A stretch of 64,000 nucleotides of DNA from Anniella stebbinsi. Taxonomy: Eukaryota; Chordata; Lepidosauria; Squamata; Anniellidae. Where the stretch lies: contig JARDYH010000001.1 in the NCBI GenBank assembly GCA_029215795.1, positions 296,862,654 through 296,926,653 of the forward strand. The letters run 5' to 3'. The notes beneath the pieces were generated by a model. That model was not told where the DNA came from. It worked only from the letters and a program-made list of their open reading frames with translations, and searched no databases. The position numbers were made by a program, and so were the translations under genes. Below, piece after piece: positions 34,651 to 44,745 of this stretch. How positions within the stretch are numbered: position 1 is the stretch's first letter; each line of letters begins with the position of its first letter.

Positions 34651-35489
34651 ACAAAACACGTAGGCAGTTTCAGGATTTTTGGTCCATATATAATTTGCGG
34701 GATCAGTGGCCAATTCCAGTTGAACATATATTGCAATTCTGCGTGGTGCTGCATAAAAAAGGGTTAGCTGCACGTACTATAGGAGGTAAACTAGCCGCTT
34801 TGTTGTTTTTGGCTAAAATCCGCGGTGTTGCGGATTCTACCACAGATGAGAGAGTTAAGCATACCATCAAAGGCTGGGCTAGAATGTTACCAAGAGCTCT
34901 GGACGCTAGGATTCCCCTATCTCCTGACATTCTAATAGGTCTAAGAACGTCTTGGTCTGGGTTATGCACTTCCCCTTATGAGGCTCTTCTTTTTCATGCT
35001 GCTGCCTTGACGGCATTCTTTGGAGCCTTTAGGATTTCGGAACTACTGGAAGCATCAAAAAATGATAGGACGGGCAGAGCACTGCAGTGTGGGGATTTAA
35101 GTTTCTCAGACGTAGAGGTCACCATTAGGTTATGGCAATCTAAAACTGATCAAAGGGGAAAAGGGGTTGATATTGATATTTTCCCTGCACCATTGGAGGA
35201 ACTATGTCCAGTACACGCATTGCGGACATTTATCACGCTTAGGGGGAATGAAGCAGGAATTTTATTTTGTCACTTGGATGGGTCACCATTGACCAAATAC
35301 CAGTTCTGGTCGGTGATGAAACGGGCCTTGAGGCAGTTGGGTGTCCCGGCAGGTCAGTTTGGGACACATTCATTTCGAATTGGCGCCGCATCTACGGCGG
35401 CCAGCACTGGTTTCTCTCCCTTGCAGATTCAAGCCATGGGGAGATGGCGATCATCCGCTTTTAGGACATACATTAGGAAATTGCCATAG
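34464..35489 (+). CDS. Ngaro-like tyrosine recombinase, intact
   Basis: Integrase of the element. The open frame of 341 codons overlaps the end of the RNase H frame; the real start is probably after the first ~60 codons, which are shadow of RNase H. Core-binding helices include AYNKTRRQFQDFW and GLAARTIGGKLAAL. Catalytic residues: Arg 190 in AFRISELL (35031), Lys in SKTDQRGKG, His 302 and Arg 305 in GTHSFRIGAAST, Trp in MGRWRSSAF, nucleophile Tyr 336 in RTYIRKLP (35469-35471). All expected YR residues are present and no stop interrupts them, in contrast to RT. Confidence 0.88.
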   Translation: MCPESRTILLTLYCVIRFRGSENWLLGLSHCRKRCQQRFGKLEGRQRAGHVAVRGACTRAAYNKTRRQFQDFWSIYNLRDQWPIPVEHILQFCVVLHKKGLAARTIGGKLAALLFLAKIRGVADSTTDERVKHTIKGWARMLPRALDARIPLSPDILIGLRTSWSGLCTSPYEALLFHAAALTAFFGAFRISELLEASKNDRTGRALQCGDLSFSDVEVTIRLWQSKTDQRGKGVDIDIFPAPLEELCPVHALRTFITLRGNEAGILFCHLDGSPLTKYQFWSVMKRALRQLGVPAGQFGTHSFRIGAASTAASTGFSPLQIQAMGRWRSSAFRTYIRKLP

Positions 35490-36138
35490 AAGTAGTCAGT
35501 TTGTTCCTGTCCTGACATTCCCATGTTTGATTATAGATTCCTGGAGAAGGCAGACCCCAGTGAGCGTGATCATCTGTGGACACAGTATGGTCTTTTGGGC
35601 CAGCCGGCAGGCGTCCTACTCCAACTTTGGATCTCAGCTGGGTCTGAGTCACCATGCTTCCATTCTTTGGTTGGGCAGACGCGGCATGCAGTGGGAGCGC
35701 CTTCTTCCCACTTTATTTCATCAGAGTCATTTCCCCCCGCAAATCCTTATGGTTCATCTGGGGGGAAACAACTTGGGCTTGCTTAGAGGCAAGGCCCTGA
35801 TCTTGCAAGCTATTGCCGATTTCAGAATCATTCAGCAGTGTTGGCCCGGCGTGCTCATCATGTGGTCTTCCTTATTGCCCAGGCTTGCCTGGAGAGAGGG
35901 TAGCGACCCTCTGGCGTTGGAGCATGCTCGCAGAAAAGTGAACTCCGAAATCTTCAGGGAGCTATCCAAATACGAGGATGTCAGTATACAACATCCTGAC
36001 ATTGTGCGTTCTAGGAGGGAGCTGTACCGGTCAGATGGTGTTCATCTGTCAGATTGCAGTAATGATTTATTTTTGACAGATCTGCAGAAGGGTTTAAAGG
36101 AAGTGATAGAGGCCAGATTTGGGGGGGGGGGTGACTAA
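35341..36138 (+). CDS. SGNH/GDSL-hydrolase-like protein of the Ngaro-like element
   Basis: Extra frame typical of vertebrate Ngaro elements; predicted esterase/lipase fold, role in the retrotransposon life cycle unknown. Of the 265 codons the first ~70 overlap YR and are probably not part of the fold. Block I is IICGHSMVFWASRQA with the candidate Ser at residue 82 (35584), where most GDSL enzymes have GDS. Block III is VHLGGNNLG with the oxyanion Asn. Block V is RSDGVHLSD with Asp 232 and His 235. All three blocks of the triad are in place. The frame ends in four Gly from a G10 run (36121-36130). Only two Met codons precede or fall in block I, so translation may depend on reinitiation after YR. 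Confidence 0.82.
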   Translation: MSRQVSLGHIHFELAPHLRRPALVSLPCRFKPWGDGDHPLLGHTLGNCHRSSQFVPVLTFPCLIIDSWRRQTPVSVIICGHSMVFWASRQASYSNFGSQLGLSHHASILWLGRRGMQWERLLPTLFHQSHFPPQILMVHLGGNNLGLLRGKALILQAIADFRIIQQCWPGVLIMWSSLLPRLAWREGSDPLALEHARRKVNSEIFRELSKYEDVSIQHPDIVRSRRELYRSDGVHLSDCSNDLFLTDLQKGLKEVIEARFGGGGD

Positions 36139-36590
36139 TCAAGTAGCTTGTCAGTCCCCGTGGCGGTACGTGCGGGCATCCTTAGGGGCTTTTTCAATTG
36201 GTGAACATTCTCAGGCACCGTTGAGGTGATGGGTAATACCTGAGGCCCACATCTGGGAGCCCTGCGGCACCAGATCATGGGAATAAGGTTTACCTTTGAG
36301 GCCAACTCTACTCACCCACTCGGAGCCTTGCGACACGGGAGTGGTGACAACGGAAGGCCTCCCAACCCCATATGGGGGAAGACCATGGGGTGGCGAAGGT
36401 TTGCCGCCACCTTGAGGATGGAGAATGGTTCGCCCAATCCTAAGATTTCGCCTGATGAGGCCAAGAGTGAGGATGCCCACTTAGGTTTTACCCTTTGCAG
36501 ATCTTGAATAAAAGTGGCCCATTTTAAAACCCAATTTTATTGTCTCGACTCTTTATTTACACCCTACACTTCGCAAGCTATTCTCTAAAT
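36139..36590 (+). other. 3' untranslated end of the Ngaro-like element
   Basis: Contains two imperfect related blocks, TGAGGCCCAC...GGGAGCCCTGCGGCACC at 36241-36272 and TGAGGCCAAC...CGGAGCCTTGCGACACG at 36297-36337. No clear copy of the 5' leader was found, so the terminal repeats remain undefined. Confidence 0.45.
36507..36512 (+). terminator. AATAAA poly(A) signal of the Ngaro-like element
   Basis: AATAAA in CTTGAATAAAAGTGG, 370 bases after the hydrolase stop, at the point where GC-rich element sequence gives way to AT-rich intron. Confidence 0.55.
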
Positions 36591-38939
36591 TGTATATTTT
36601 TGGCAGCTTTTAATCAGAGCAATTTTACATTAGTATAAAACACTGTATCCTCAGCTCTAATTCATACTGATATCAGGTGTTAGATTTTATCACAGATAGC
36701 CTCAACCTTAAATGTCACTGCAGCAAGAGTAGAGGACTGCAGTATGCATGGAACGGAAAACAAACACTGACATGTGGAAGATGACTAAATCCAAAGTAAG
36801 GCAGCAGCATGTCCCAGTTAAAATATTTTAATATACTGTATGTCAATAAAGAGTAACCTTATTCTATTATATCTAACTTATTACCACTTTTAAAGGAAAT
36901 ACAGAATATTGCATTCCACCATACTGTATATTTATAAGAAACTGTATTTGCAGGCTTTCTTAAACATGCCTTTTCTTCCTCTATGTTTAAAGCAGTTGTA
37001 TATAAGCTTGTCTAGTTAAACCAATGTCTAATTTGCATAGTATTTCAGGAGCAGTAAAAAGAAAAGCAACATGAAACTACATTAGTAGAACAATGGACAA
37101 TACATTAACTTCCATTTCCCCTTAAATTTCAATCATTTTACTTCATTCCAAGTTTCAATCACTGTATTTAAAAAACCCTCATGAATATAACATTTACATA
37201 ACTAGATGGTTTGTCTAAAAAGCCATGATGACAATACAACCACTTTGTTTTCCAAAAATAAATACAGTGGGTTGCATCCAGAGTTCGATTGTGCCAGTGG
37301 AGGTATACTTACAACCCATCTGCTAGTGGAAAGAAGAAGTGTTTTTGGCAGATTCCCCCCTCCTTCTGCATCCCCAAAGTACCACTGCCCACAACACTTT
37401 GGAGAGTTCCCCCAACCCTTCAGAGAAGATTTTCTGGCGCACCTGTAACTTTGGTTGGGTGAATGTTTTGAGGTCTGCTGATCACTTTTATCTCAGCAGT
37501 CCAAAACACTGCTTTGCATTAGGAGCAAGTCATGAAAGAATTGAATGAAATATGTCTATTTGCTATTTTTAGAGGACAAATACAGAATGCATGATTTCTT
37601 CCAAGGTAACTGCTTTTCTTGCTTAGTTCATCTTTGTCAAACTATTCCTCTTTGTCAAGCTATTCATTGCCCTACCTCTCCAGCAGTGTAAATAATTTGA
37701 ATCATGGGACCTTATATACTGATAATATTGGGAATAGAGTTTTAGTGCAGTCTTAGTGCAGACAATGTTGCAATAGGTGACCTAGGGCAAATGTTTAGGC
37801 AGGAAAAAAGTCTGATTGTGGAATGCTCAGAGTTGTAGGACTTTTTTTTGTCTAAACGTGCATAGGATCGTGTTCTTAAGGTTTCTTCCAGCTCCACATT
37901 TCTATGAGTTTGAAACTAAATGAGTAATTTGCCTTCTATTCATAGACATAGATGCTGCTTGCCTACAATGAGTTGTCTATCAACAAAATCATGAAGAGAG
38001 AAATTAAATGGAACAGGCTTGTATGATTTTCCAATGAGGTAACCCCATACATCCAACCATTGGTTCTTCTCTGTCCTCTATGGAAGGTGGATTGAAGGAT
38101 CTTCTATGCTGGAAATCAGAGCTCTGATCATTTGTTTCTTCACTCAATACCCTCCATTGTTCTTAAGAAAAACAACAACCCCAAAATGGTTCAGCATGGT
38201 CACACCTACTGAAAGCAAAATCAGAAGTGCAAATGTTTACCCAAGGACAAAGGTTAAGGATAAAATCCTATCAATCACATACATTACTTTATTATAATAG
38301 GATTTTCTTAAGCATCCACAGCATACTACTCCCAATCAAGCAGTTAAAAAAGAGTTCTATTTACGGAGATTCAAGCCACTGAAATCAAATTAGGTGTGAA
38401 TGGCAGCCTATAATTTTTATTGTCATGCCATATCTGTTTCAGGAATCATTTTTCCAATCCTGCCCTGATGGCTCCGCAGAGACTAATTTGTCTGCTTTGA
38501 TCTCAGCCTCAGCTTCTCAGGAGCTCCAATAAAAAGAGGCAGGACAAAGCTGCTAGCAAGCTAGTCAACAGCTTGAGTTTAAAGCTCTATGGCTAGGCCT
38601 GCCTATGTTCTGTATCCTGTACCTACCCTTTTTGTTCCTCTATTTCCTTTCTTTCAAATCTTGCAGGAAGCAGCCAGCAGGGCTCTCCAGAGTGCCTGCC
38701 TGCCCTGGTGGCTCTCAAGGCAGTGGCAGGGGCCCTCCTAATAGTGGGGTGTGTGCAATCTGTCACCACCACTCCTGATCTATTAATTGAGGTGGTGGAT
38801 TCACCCCACCTCATGGGTCTAGCCCTCGACCCAACCAGAGGTCAATAATCTCATTTTTGCCTGCCTGTACTGCAAAAAACATGGGGATTGCCAAGCCATC
38901 AACTGGACACATTATATGACTGGCAGAGTGTGTTTAACT
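36591..38939. other. Intron with one foldback fragment
   Basis: Positions 37818-37876 carry half of the CTGGGAGTTGTAGGACTTTT family (GAGTTGTAGGACTTTTTTTT then GTCTAAACGTGCATAGGATC). No other supported feature. Confidence 0.45.
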
Positions 38940-39195
38940 AAGCCAGGTGCGCTTGGTGCCAACATTTTCATCCTTTAGGAACCAGGTTAAGACTTTCCTT
39001 TACTCCAGGCATTTGACAACAGATAAGGTTTTAACTGATCCTAGGATTTGTATTGTTGTCTGTTTTAAATTGTATTTGCATGTAAGTGGTTTTATGTTAT
39101 GTTTTATATTATATTCATATGGTTTTACCCTTTTGTTAACCATCCAGAGAACTTTGGCTATTGGGCTGTATAGAAATGTAATATAAATAATAATA
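38940..39195 (+). repeat. L2-type LINE tail
   Basis: Runs from GGTGCCAACATTTTCATCC and AGGTTAAGACTTTCCT to CCAGAGAACTTTGGCTATTGG and AGAAATGTAATATAAATAATA, the same order as the L2 end at 53460-53730. Confidence 0.7.
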
Positions 39196-39987
39196 CTAAG
39201 CCACAAGTTGTGCAGGCCTGAATTAGAGTGTCAAAAACCTTAGGATGGACTTAATATCATGCTAGGTCATATATTTTTAATGATGTAATACAGCTGGAAA
39301 ATAGGTAATTAGCTCATATGTACTACATTATCGTACATAACAATTTCAGTTTCATTTGTCATAAACTGAAGGCAGAACTGGTTTCAATTAATGTGGAACC
39401 TAATCTAGCCTGACCAAAAAATATTGACAAACACCATCTAGAAAGAGCACTGGAAATATGAACAATTCATAAAATTAAGAACTGGCAGATAGTGGATAAA
39501 GTTAGTCTCTTCTTATTTTCGTGGACAATTGCAAGAATCACATTGACTTAGCTATTGTGGAAGGGATGGGAAAATTGAGAACAATGTTTGTTTCAATGAT
39601 GATACAATGTGATGGGTGCACTGTGTAATGTCAGATAATATCACATGATGTGTCCTGATCTAACCCATCTTAAAAAAAAGTCTGAGTTTAGCAAATGCTG
39701 CTTCAGAGTTTGAATGGTATTTCTAAAAATCTTGATTTCCCCAACACCTCTCTGATAATAAAATGAGACTTTCTACACTGGTATTTGTTATAAGCATTAT
39801 TTAATGATGCAGCAATGAACTAAGTTATCTTTTATCCATTTCTAAGAACATCATAATTCTTTACCTAACTGACCATGTGTCCATCTTTCTTGAGCTATAT
39901 TCGGAAGAGGGCTCAGATTTTTTTAATAGTAAAAATATTTTAAAAGCACCCAGCTCTGGGGCTGCCTAACCATTATTTTTAATCTAA
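39196..39987. other. Intron, nothing recognised
   Basis: AT-rich, no feature. Confidence 0.3.
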
Positions 39988-40112
39988 TGTTGAAGGCAGT
40001 CTTCTCCAACCTTGTGTCACTCAGGTGCTGTGGACTTCAGGTCACATCAGCCCCAACATGGCCAGTGGTTGGGAATCCTGTAATCCAAAACATGTGGAGG
40101 GCACCAAGTTGG
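39988..40112. repeat. Foldback/MITE, diverged copy of the 10.5 kb family
   Basis: TCTCCAACCTTGTGTCACTCAGGTG faces CACCAAGTTGGGA, with CATCAGCCCCAACATGGCCA in the middle. Confidence 0.5.
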
Positions 40113-40604
40113 GAAGTGGAGATAGAAGGAGTCTTTAATCCCCAAAACCATACTGGCATACAAAGTTGAGCAATCAAGTGGCAGCGGGGTATGGCCAACA
40201 ACCCCCTCCAAATAAAAACCCTGCTATATGAAATGTTTGGTAATTTCCGTTGCCCACCAAATCATTCTTTGCTTTTTTGTCGTTATTCACTTATACATAA
40301 ACTACTTCTTTGCTGTGTGTTCATGAATAAGTTTATCTGGTAAAGATAAAACAAGTTTAAATACCCAGGAGGTTTTAAAGTTTCTCATTAAAGAATTGTC
40401 AGGACAGTTTTTGACAAGAAGAGAAATTCTCACAAAACTAATCAGTTCTCAAGGATATCAGCACACTGTAATATAAGCACAATATGGTACAACTACAGCC
40501 ACTATAACAAGAATAAAAAAAAGTTCAACAAATGAAATCCTGACAACCCATAATCCAAACTACTTCAGAGAAAAGCTATTCCAGTATCCTAGGGTGGGGG
40601 GGTT

Positions 40605-40947
40605 GCAAGAACATAGGAAAAGCCCCACTGGACCAGACTGAGGGTCTTTCTTAATCAGCACCTTCTTTCCCACAGGGGAAACCCATAAGCAGAAACCTAA
40701 TGTGGTGCAGTTGTCCAACTAGGAGCAGAAATAACTGGCTCCAAAGCCCAACTGAGTCATGAAGCTCACTTGGTGACCTTGGAGACAATCTCCCTCCCCC
40801 CTCTCTCTCTCTCATTCTCTCCTAATCTAGTTCACAAGATTGGTCTGATGATAAAAGTTGGGGAAAACCTTTTGGGATATTCAAGAACTGCCCCTGAGCT
40901 CCTTGGAGGAAGGCAATATAAAACTGTGATGAATAAATAAGACAACA
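40605..40947 (+). repeat. SINE with squamate-type tail
   Basis: 40605-40650 (AAGAACATAGGAAAAGCCCC) is a separate retroposon scrap. 40700-40947 has a decayed head (GTGGTGCAGTTGTCCAACTAG), ACTTGGTGACCTTGG, a CT-rich insert, and a tail with GAGCTCCTTGGAGGAAGGCA and GATGAATAAATAAG. Confidence 0.55.
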
Positions 40948-41029
40948 GGAATTACAGTATGGGCAGTTCTTTTCAAGGTCTTTCCTTATAATTCCTAGAA
41001 CCAACTTTGCCCTTTTTTTAGAGCTATCG

Positions 41030-41502
41030 CACAGTGGTCCACCTTTTCACTGATTTATCCACCACAAAACCAAGATCTCTTCCTGTTAAATCACTGCCAG
41101 TTCAAATGTCATCAGCATATATATGAAATCCTGTTTTTTTTGCTTCAGTGTATATCTCTCCTTGCATTTGCATAGGAGAGATGTATCCATTTTGCTACCC
41201 ATTTATTTGGAGAGATCTTTCTGGATTTCTTCACAGTCTGCTTTGGAGTTCCTGAATAATTTGCTGCCATCCACAAACTTATTTACCTCACTGCTCACCC
41301 CCGTTTCAGATCGTTGATTAGTGTTAAACACCAGCAGGCCCTTGGGAGAACTCACTGCTCAGTTCCCTCCATTATGAAAACTGTCAATTTACTCCTTTCC
41401 TCTGATTCCTGCTCTTTAACCAGTTCACATTCGATAAGAGGACCTGTCTTCTTATCCTATGGCTGATAAGTTTACTCAAGTCCTTTGGTGAGATATTTTG
41501 TC
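41030..41502 (-). repeat. CR1/L3-like LINE fragment, part 1
   Basis: The plus strand reads ATTTGGAGAGATCTTTCTGGATTTCTTCACAGTC, CCCTTGGGAGAACTCACTGC and TTTGGTGAGATATTTTGTCAAAAG, the reverse of an old amniote CR1/L3-like element. It is interrupted at 41503 by an L1 and resumes at 42761. Assignment from memory of the repeat's wording. Confidence 0.5.
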
Positions 41503-41522
41503 AAAAGTTTTTTTTTTTAAAA

Positions 41523-42743
41523 TGTGAATGTAGAATTTAATTATCATTATGTGAGACGCGCAATTTTGAGAATATGGATTAAATATAAACCCAGACTGTG
41601 TCATAAAACGCCATTACGGATTTCCTCACAGGAGGCTTTTTACAGAAGAGAATTGACAAGCACGAATAAATGGTTGATGTATAATGAGATTTTAGAAATA
41701 AAAGAAGGAAATGTTAAAATGAAATCAAGAGAGGAGTTACTGAGTGAAGGAAATGTTTGTCAGTGATTCTCATATTTACAAATGATGGAAAGGTTTAAGA
41801 TAGATTTTAAAAAATTGGGGTTTTGAAGGTACAAAATCTGAATTTGAGAAAGCTTTATGTATAAATTATGACCATGTTATTTCAAAGATATATAAACTTT
41901 TGTTAAAGTATGAGACTGAAGATGAACAGATAAAAGATTGTATGATAAAGTGGGCTCAAAATTTTGGATATAATATTACTATGGACCAGTGGGAGAATAT
42001 GTGGTTGAGAGGTTTGAAATTTACATTATGTGCCAGATTGAAGTAAAACTTTTATAAAATGATGTATAGATGGTATATATCTCCGTCAAAATTGGCAAAA
42101 ATGTATAAAGGGACATCGGAGGGTGCTGGAAATGTGAAGAACAGGAAAGAACTTTTTTTCATCTATGGTGGACATGTAAAAAAGCAAAATCTTTTTGGAC
42201 ACAAATGCTTAAGGTGATGCAAAATGTATTGAAGATTAAAATACAACTATGTCCAGAGTACTTTCCGTTGGCAATAATAGACGAACAGTTGATGCAAGAT
42301 TATGGAACTTTATTCTTATACATGACAACGGCAGCAAGACATATGCTCAGAATTAGAAGACTAAAAAAGTACCAACAGAGGAGGAATGGCTGTTGAAAAT
42401 TATAGAATTGGCAGAAATGGCAAAACTCACTGCGATAACAAAAGATAAAACAACAACCGGGTTCATAGAGGAATGGAAGCCTTTGATTGATTTTTTTAAA
42501 GAGAGAGAAGGGAAGGACATATTTGTATGCGGATTCAGCGATTAAATTAGAAGAAAAAAGTTGGGAAATTCACTCACTATTTAGTTTCATTTTTTTATTA
42601 GGCTTATTTTGATAAAGAATTGAGAAAACATAGATATTTTTGTTTGTTGGAGACATTCAGAAGTCCATTTTAATGTTGTATGTTGTATTGTTGTATTGTT
42701 TGTGTTTTATTTTTGTTTGAAAAATAAAAAGTTTCAAATTCAA
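41523..42743 (+). pseudogene. 5'-truncated L1 LINE, 3' end of ORF2
   Basis: Encodes the C-terminal end of L1 ORF2 in broken frames: ILRIWIKYKPRLCHKTPL, RRELTSTNKWLMYNEILE, then the C-terminal Cys-His motif around 42130-42200 (CWKC ... FFHLWWTCKKAKSFW). Stops at 41764-41766 and 42043-42045 and frame changes kill it. An AATAAA lies at 42722-42727. It is bracketed by AAAAGT(8-11)AAAA, at 41503-41522 and about 42744-42760, a target duplication of about 17-20 bases. Confidence 0.82.
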
Positions 42744-42760
42744 AAAAGTTTTTTTTAAAA

Positions 42761-42826
42761 TTCCAAACATATAATGTCTACCAGATTGTCCCTCTCTATA
42801 TGCTTTGGACACTCATATATCATTAA
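42761..42826 (-). repeat. CR1/L3-like LINE fragment, part 2
   Basis: ATTCCAAACATATAATGTCTACCAG continues the element left at 41502, on the far side of the L1. Confidence 0.4.
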
Positions 42827-42907
42827 GGGTGTAATCTATGCATGTTGGCTGGGGAATGCTGGGAGTTGTAGGACTTTTTTCTGCCTAAACGTGCATAGTA
42901 TCATGCC
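42827..42907. repeat. Foldback repeat, half copy (CTGGGAGTTGTAGGACTTTT family)
   Basis: TGGCTGGGGAATGCTGGGAG, TTGTAGGACTTTTTTCTGCC and TAAACGTGCATAGTATCATG. The complete palindromic form is at 46713-46845. Confidence 0.6.
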
Positions 42908-43739
42908 TTAAAAAAGGTTGGTGAGAAATGAGCCCTTTACATTTATTTTCAGCAAGTGTTGTTCTTCCATGAGAAAGTTCACATCTAACACCAAATCATG
43001 ATTTTGAGTTACATGAATAAGTCTTGTGCTTGTGGTGATTGGTTAACATACTCCACTTTAATGAGTTCCTTTCTCTTCTGCAAAAAACATTTGCCATTCA
43101 GTGTCAACCAGCAAACTATTGCTGGTTTGAGCCCCCCAAAGCAGGATTGCATACCTAGATTCAACCCATGGTGTGTAATCACCTCCCAGTTCAACTGACC
43201 AATTAATGATTTCTGGAAAAGCGGAAGTAACTCATTAAAATAGAACAAGTAAAGAGAGTGGGGTGTCAAGTCATGGTTTAACATTACATGTGAACTGACG
43301 TATTTAACAATTCTAGCTTTTTAATCATGCTTTCTACTAATTTGCCTAGGCCAACTGACATGCGGACAAGTCTCTAATTTCCTCAGCCATTTATAAAAAA
43401 TGTTGTCGCTTTAGCCCCTTTCATGCATTTTATTTATTACATTTACATCCCACCTTTCTGCTAGGATGTGACTTCCCAGAGACGTGGCCCAATTCACAGT
43501 AAAACCTTTTATTGCAGTAATTCCAGTAAACAGGTTTATGCCTTTACAGCCCCAATAAAGATCCACATATAACAGTTCATAACATAAGACTTTGACCAGG
43601 TTCAGTTCACAAGCACTAGAACAAAACCTCAAGCAGTCTAGAATCAAGCTGGCTGAATAAATCCCAATAACTTCAGAGAATCCAAGAGTAAGTGGGAAAA
43701 CTTTGCAGGTTATCCAAGCACCATTTCTAATAAGGTCTT
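42908..43739. other. Intron with a short SINE-tail piece
   Basis: 43431-43463 reads TTTATTTATTACATTTACATCCCACCTTTC. The rest is unrecognised. Confidence 0.35.
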
Positions 43740-44745
43740 CTGCTAAAGGCTCTGGTTTTAATTCAGGGGAATGGCCAGTATTACAACAGAGGAATCTGTT
43801 GAGGTATCCAGACCACAGGGATAACCTTGCTTCAGTTCTCCATGCTCTGGTAACCTCCAAGTTAGATTACTGCAATGTGTTCTACACGGGGCTGCCTTTG
43901 AAGAAGGTTCAGAAGCTGCTGTTCATTGAAAAGGGGCAGCCAGATTGATAACCAGGACAAGAAGGTCTGAACATTTAAAACAGATTCTGGCCTACTTGCA
44001 CTGGTTCCCAGGATGTTTCTGAGACTGATTCAAGGTGTTGGTTTTGACCTATAAAGCCTTACACAGCTTGGGACCACAATACCTGATGGAATGCCTCTCT
44101 CATCATGAACCTACCCATTCACTACATTCATCATCTAAGGACCTTCTCGGAATGCTGCAACAAGAGAGAGGGCCTTCTCGATGGTGGCCCTCAATTATGG
44201 GATGATCACCTCAGTGAGGCCTGGCAGGTGCCAACAGTGTTATGTTTTCAGCACAAAGTTAAGAACTTCTTCTCTCAGGCATTTGGCAGCCTATGATGCG
44301 GTTTTAATCAAGTCTTGGATCTTTCTTATTGTTGATAGTTTAAATAGATTGCTTTATTTATTATATTTATACACTTCCATTTTTCCTCCTTAAGGAACCC
44401 AAGGTGGGGTACATAATCGTCCTCCTATCTATTTTATTCTCACACCAATAACCATGTGAGGCCAGTTGGGCTGAGAATCTGTGTCTGAACCAAAATCTTC
44501 TATAAGCTTCAACGGCCGAGTGGGAACTAGAACTAGGATCTCCTGACTCCCAGTCCAACATTTTAACCACTACACCATACTGGCTCGCATACACGTGTGT
44601 CTTTGTATATGCTGTATGTTGATATGTTTGAATGCAAATGTTTTTTATAATGTACTTCTAAGGTTTTAATATTTGTAAACCGCCCAGAGAGCTTCAGCTA
44701 TTAGGAGGTACAGAAATGTGATAAAATGGAATGAAATGAAAGAGG
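43740..44745 (+). pseudogene. L2-type LINE 3' end, interrupted by a SINE
   Basis: Broken ORF2 end: SVLHALVTSKLDYCNVFYTG, GLPLKKVQKL, LTYKALHSLGPQYLMECLSH. The tail CGCCCAGAGAGCTTCAGCTATTAGG at 44681 lies beyond an inserted SINE (44357-44588). Ends near 44745 in an AATGGAATGAAATGAAA stretch. Confidence 0.72.
44357..44588 (-). repeat. tRNA-derived squamate SINE inserted in the L2
   Basis: Read on the minus strand: GCCAGTATGGTGTAGTGGTTAA (A box), AGATCCTAGTTCTAGTTCCC (B-box region), GGCCTCACATGGTTATTGG, and a tail ending AATATAATAAATAAAG. It is the clearest SINE in the window. Confidence 0.75.

Larger units (their letters stand above)
30180..36590 (+). mobile_element. Ngaro-like YR retrotransposon, partly decayed
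   Basis: Order on the plus strand: GC-rich leader, gag with CCCH finger, RT, RNase H, tyrosine recombinase, SGNH hydrolase-like frame, poly(A) signal. YR plus an SGNH-hydrolase frame is the Ngaro arrangement. No inverted repeats or ICR were seen, unlike the DIRS elements at 1-8196. I could not find the split direct repeats expected for Ngaro, so both borders are estimates. Antisense to SHANK2. Gag and RT/RNase H are broken, while YR and the hydrolase are open. Confidence 0.82.

Noticed and set aside
30180..36590. DIRS membership of the second element
   Set aside because: No inverted terminal repeats, no ICR and no methyltransferase domain. The SGNH hydrolase and CCCH gag fit Ngaro better.
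44560..44588. Possible tRNA gene
   Set aside because: Only the A-box and a weak B-box are present and no cloverleaf forms. It is the head of a tRNA-derived SINE. The same applies to 60221-60300 and 9968-10056.
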